Positions 62,287 through 64,000 of a DNA stretch of 64,000 nt are shown here, piece by piece. The stretch is from an uncultured Bacteroidota bacterium (GTDB lineage: Bacteria > Bacteroidota > Bacteroidia > UKL13-3): NCBI GenBank assembly GCA_903883965.1, contig CAISCU010000043.1, forward strand, positions 1 through 64,000. Direction: 5' to 3'. Within the stretch, counting starts at the first letter, position 1. Every line of letters begins with the position of its first letter. A program made the position numbers and the translations under genes. The notes below the pieces were generated by a model. It was not told where the DNA came from. It saw nothing but the letters and a program-made list of their open reading frames with translations, and made no database searches.

Positions 62287-63178
62287 GGTGTTTGGCTATA
62301 ACTAAAATACTAGAATAGTTTTTTGTAAAAAGTGCTATCAAATTTGATAGCATACCATTTGCGGCTCCCATTACAAACCCTAATATTTTGTTTCCCTTAT
62401 GGTATTCGCTTCTCATAGAAATATAGGGTGCATCAAACCACATTGGTTTAATTTTTACTATCTGAAACCCTGCATTTTCTAATAATAGGGCAATGCTCTT
62501 TCTATTGAAGTGATGAATATGCCTTGGTACATCAAATCCATCCCAATATTTTCCATATCTTTTTGCATCGAATGAATCTGAATTTGGAACTGCAATAAAC
62601 AATGTACCATTTTTAGATAGTATGTTTTTTAAGTCTTTCATTCTCTTATCAAGGTCATAAACATGCTCCATTACATGCCATTGAGTAATTACATCAATTG
62701 AATTGTTTTCATATCCCAATAATGCTTCTTCTCCCTTTACTGCTATCTTGAATTTATCTTTAACGTAATTACGCGCATCTTCAGAAATGTCTATTCCTTC
62801 AGCTTCAAATGTTTGATCGTCTTTAACACCCTTTAAAAAGTAACCCAGCCCACAACCTAAATCTATCAGTTTACCATTTTTGTTGTATTGTTTGATTGTA
62901 TTTAGTTTGTTTTTGATACTTATATTTCTGACTAAATCGTATAGTCTGTATGTAATACCAAACCTGTTTTTTTCATTTCCTGAATGTGAGATATAGTTTT
63001 GTGATTGGTAATATTTGCCAACCTCATCAAATAAAGGTCTTGGATTGGTAAATTTGTGTGAACATTGACCACAACTATACACATCAAATGATTCATTTGT
63101 TGCTACATAATCCTTAGAAGTATGTACATAATTTATTATTCTTCCGTCACAGATTGGACAGGCACTTAAATTTTCCAA
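62273..63178 (-). CDS. SAM-dependent methyltransferase with N-terminal zinc ribbon
   Basis: A 301-residue class I methyltransferase. Two cysteine pairs at the N-terminus (CPICDG and CGQC) form a zinc ribbon, followed by FTNPRP and the SAM site LIDLGCGLGYFLKG, then ITQWHVMEHVYDL and a hydrophobic C-terminal segment. This is the architecture of the sugar and O-antigen methyltransferases of the Methyltransf_23 group. It lies 12 bp behind mnmG and overlaps the lipoprotein gene, so all three form one operon. Acceptor unknown. Confidence 0.85.
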   Translation of the reverse strand: MENLSACPICDGRIINYVHTSKDYVATNESFDVYSCGQCSHKFTNPRPLFDEVGKYYQSQNYISHSGNEKNRFGITYRLYDLVRNISIKNKLNTIKQYNKNGKLIDLGCGLGYFLKGVKDDQTFEAEGIDISEDARNYVKDKFKIAVKGEEALLGYENNSIDVITQWHVMEHVYDLDKRMKDLKNILSKNGTLFIAVPNSDSFDAKRYGKYWDGFDVPRHIHHFNRKSIALLLENAGFQIVKIKPMWFDAPYISMRSEYHKGNKILGFVMGAANGMLSNLIALFTKNYSSILVIAKHHEAK

Positions 63179-63190
63179 TTGCTATAAATT

Positions 63191-64000
63191 TTATCGACCC
63201 AAATGTACCATTAAAATAGAAATATCTGAAGGCGAAATTCCACTGATTCTAGATGCTTGACCAAGTGTTTCGGGCTTGTGTTTATTTAATTTTTCTCGTG
63301 CTTCTATTGACAATGATTGAATAAGACTATAGTCAATTGTATTTCCAAGTTTTATATACTCAAGCTTCTTCATTTTGTTTGCCTGTTCAACCTCTTTTTC
63401 TAAATATCCTTCATATTTAATTCTTATCTCCGTTTGGAGTAAAACCTCTTCATCTATACCATCAACTATTTTATTAATAGGGTTTATGTCAATTAAATCC
63501 ATTATTCCCACTTGTGGCCTTGACACTATTTGGTCTATCTTATAATTTTGTGGTATTTCCGACGTGCTTAACTCCATTAACTTAGCATTGATGTCTTTTG
63601 GTTTTACCGAAGTTTCCTTAAAAGTCTTAATCAAATTTTCTGTTTGATTAATTTTCATATTAACTCTTTCTAAAGCTTCTTTACTTGCCAGTCCTATTTG
63701 AACCCCCTTTTCTGTTAGTCTAATATCTGCGTTATCCTGTCTCAATAATATTCTATACTCAGCTCTTGACGTAAACATCCTATAGGGTTCATCTGTTCCT
63801 TTAGTAACCAAATCGTCAATGAGAACACCTATGTATGCCTCTTCTCTACCCAACACAAGAGCTTCTTGTTGATTAATTTTTAAATGTGCATTGATTCCAG
63901 CCATTAATCCCTGACAAGCAGCCTCTTCATATCCTGTTGTTCCATTTATTTGTCCTGCAAAATATAAATGTTCAATCAGATTTGTTTCTAATGATAATTT
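63191..64000 (-). CDS. mnmG: tRNA uridine-34 modification enzyme MnmG, C-terminal part (runs off the right edge)
   Basis: The frame is open to the window edge and encodes the last 269 residues of MnmG/GidA, the FAD partner of MnmE that builds cmnm5 groups on U34 of tRNAs. [17 protein letters not shown] and QGLMAGINA mark the end of the FAD domain, [20 protein letters not shown] the conserved region after it, and the helical C-terminus ends [19 protein letters not shown]. The gene does not start at the internal ATG 63904; coding continues upstream of it. Confidence 0.95.
   Translation of the reverse strand, partial: KLSLETNLIEHLYFAGQINGTTGYEEAACQGLMAGINAHLKINQQEALVLGREEAYIGVLIDDLVTKGTDEPYRMFTSRAEYRILLRQDNADIRLTEKGVQIGLASKEALERVNMKINQTENLIKTFKETSVKPKDINAKLMELSTSEIPQNYKIDQIVSRPQVGIMDLIDINPINKIVDGIDEEVLLQTEIRIKYEGYLEKEVEQANKMKKLEYIKLGNTIDYSLIQSLSIEAREKLNKHKPETLGQASRISGISPSDISILMVHLGR

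Overview
The window reads as chromosomal DNA of a free-living Bacteroidota, probably from the Chitinophagales/Sphingobacteriia side of the phylum. This placement is inferred from gene families and not from an rRNA. The signs are: promoters of the TTTG-N(18-19)-TAnnTTTG type (for example before metK and before the DUF4468 gene), two secreted proteins with type IX secretion C-terminal sorting domains, an LruC-domain protein, a TonB receptor/DUF4249 pair, DUF4834, DUF4468 and DUF2723 families, a two-gene methionine synthase and a two-gene transketolase. GC is low throughout and lowest at the right end. No rRNA, tRNA, CRISPR array, transposase or integrase was found.

Region 1 (1-5.4 kb) is accessory DNA with defence or toxin character: a complete Fic protein, a VapB-like antitoxin with a truncated 19-codon PIN toxin, and an intact hipB-hipA module. 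The vap remnant and hipBA lie between two direct copies of a ~143-bp sequence. The left copy is the 5' end and upstream region of the intact fic gene; the right copy is a fic fragment cut after about 17 codons. A lipoprotein gene and a 5'-truncated Brp/Blh-like carotenoid dioxygenase gene follow.

Region 2 (5.4-16.3 kb, minus strand) holds two large secreted surface proteins with a lipoprotein partner, an AarF/UbiB-type kinase paired with a TetR regulator, a GT-C-like membrane protein, a solitary PaaD-like protein, and a DEAD-box RNA helicase with a long RGG/GYGGG tail.

Region 3 (16.5-21.9 kb) is a methyl-cycle block: a recognisable SAM-I riboswitch, split metH, then metK behind a second, different structured leader with a long closing helix and a competing local hairpin. 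A strong terminator closes it.

Region 4 (21.8-31.2 kb) is mixed housekeeping: a Na+/solute symporter, a small SET-domain protein, a DUF4468 protein, an FkbM methyltransferase with DUF4834, an MsrB with a FAD oxidoreductase, and a split transketolase whose two halves are separated by a von Willebrand A gene.

Region 5 (31.3-39.0 kb) is the most coherent system: a small membrane/secreted protein of unknown function, DabA, DabB, a SulP anion transporter with STAS domain and an outer-membrane porin-like protein, all tightly spaced on one strand. This looks like an inorganic-carbon uptake operon covering both membranes.

Region 6 (39-58 kb) has metG, an HI0933/BaiN flavoprotein, a DUF2723 O-mannosyltransferase-like protein with rlmB, a T9SS cargo protein, a LysM glucosaminidase, dsbD-gmhA-amino acid permease, a TonB receptor-DUF4249-barrel protein operon, and pyrF from a TTG start. 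Region 7 (58-64 kb, minus strand) has a deoxyhypusine-synthase-like gene behind pheS, a ~425-bp very AT-rich gap, and an mnmG (partial)-methyltransferase-lipoprotein operon running in from the right edge.
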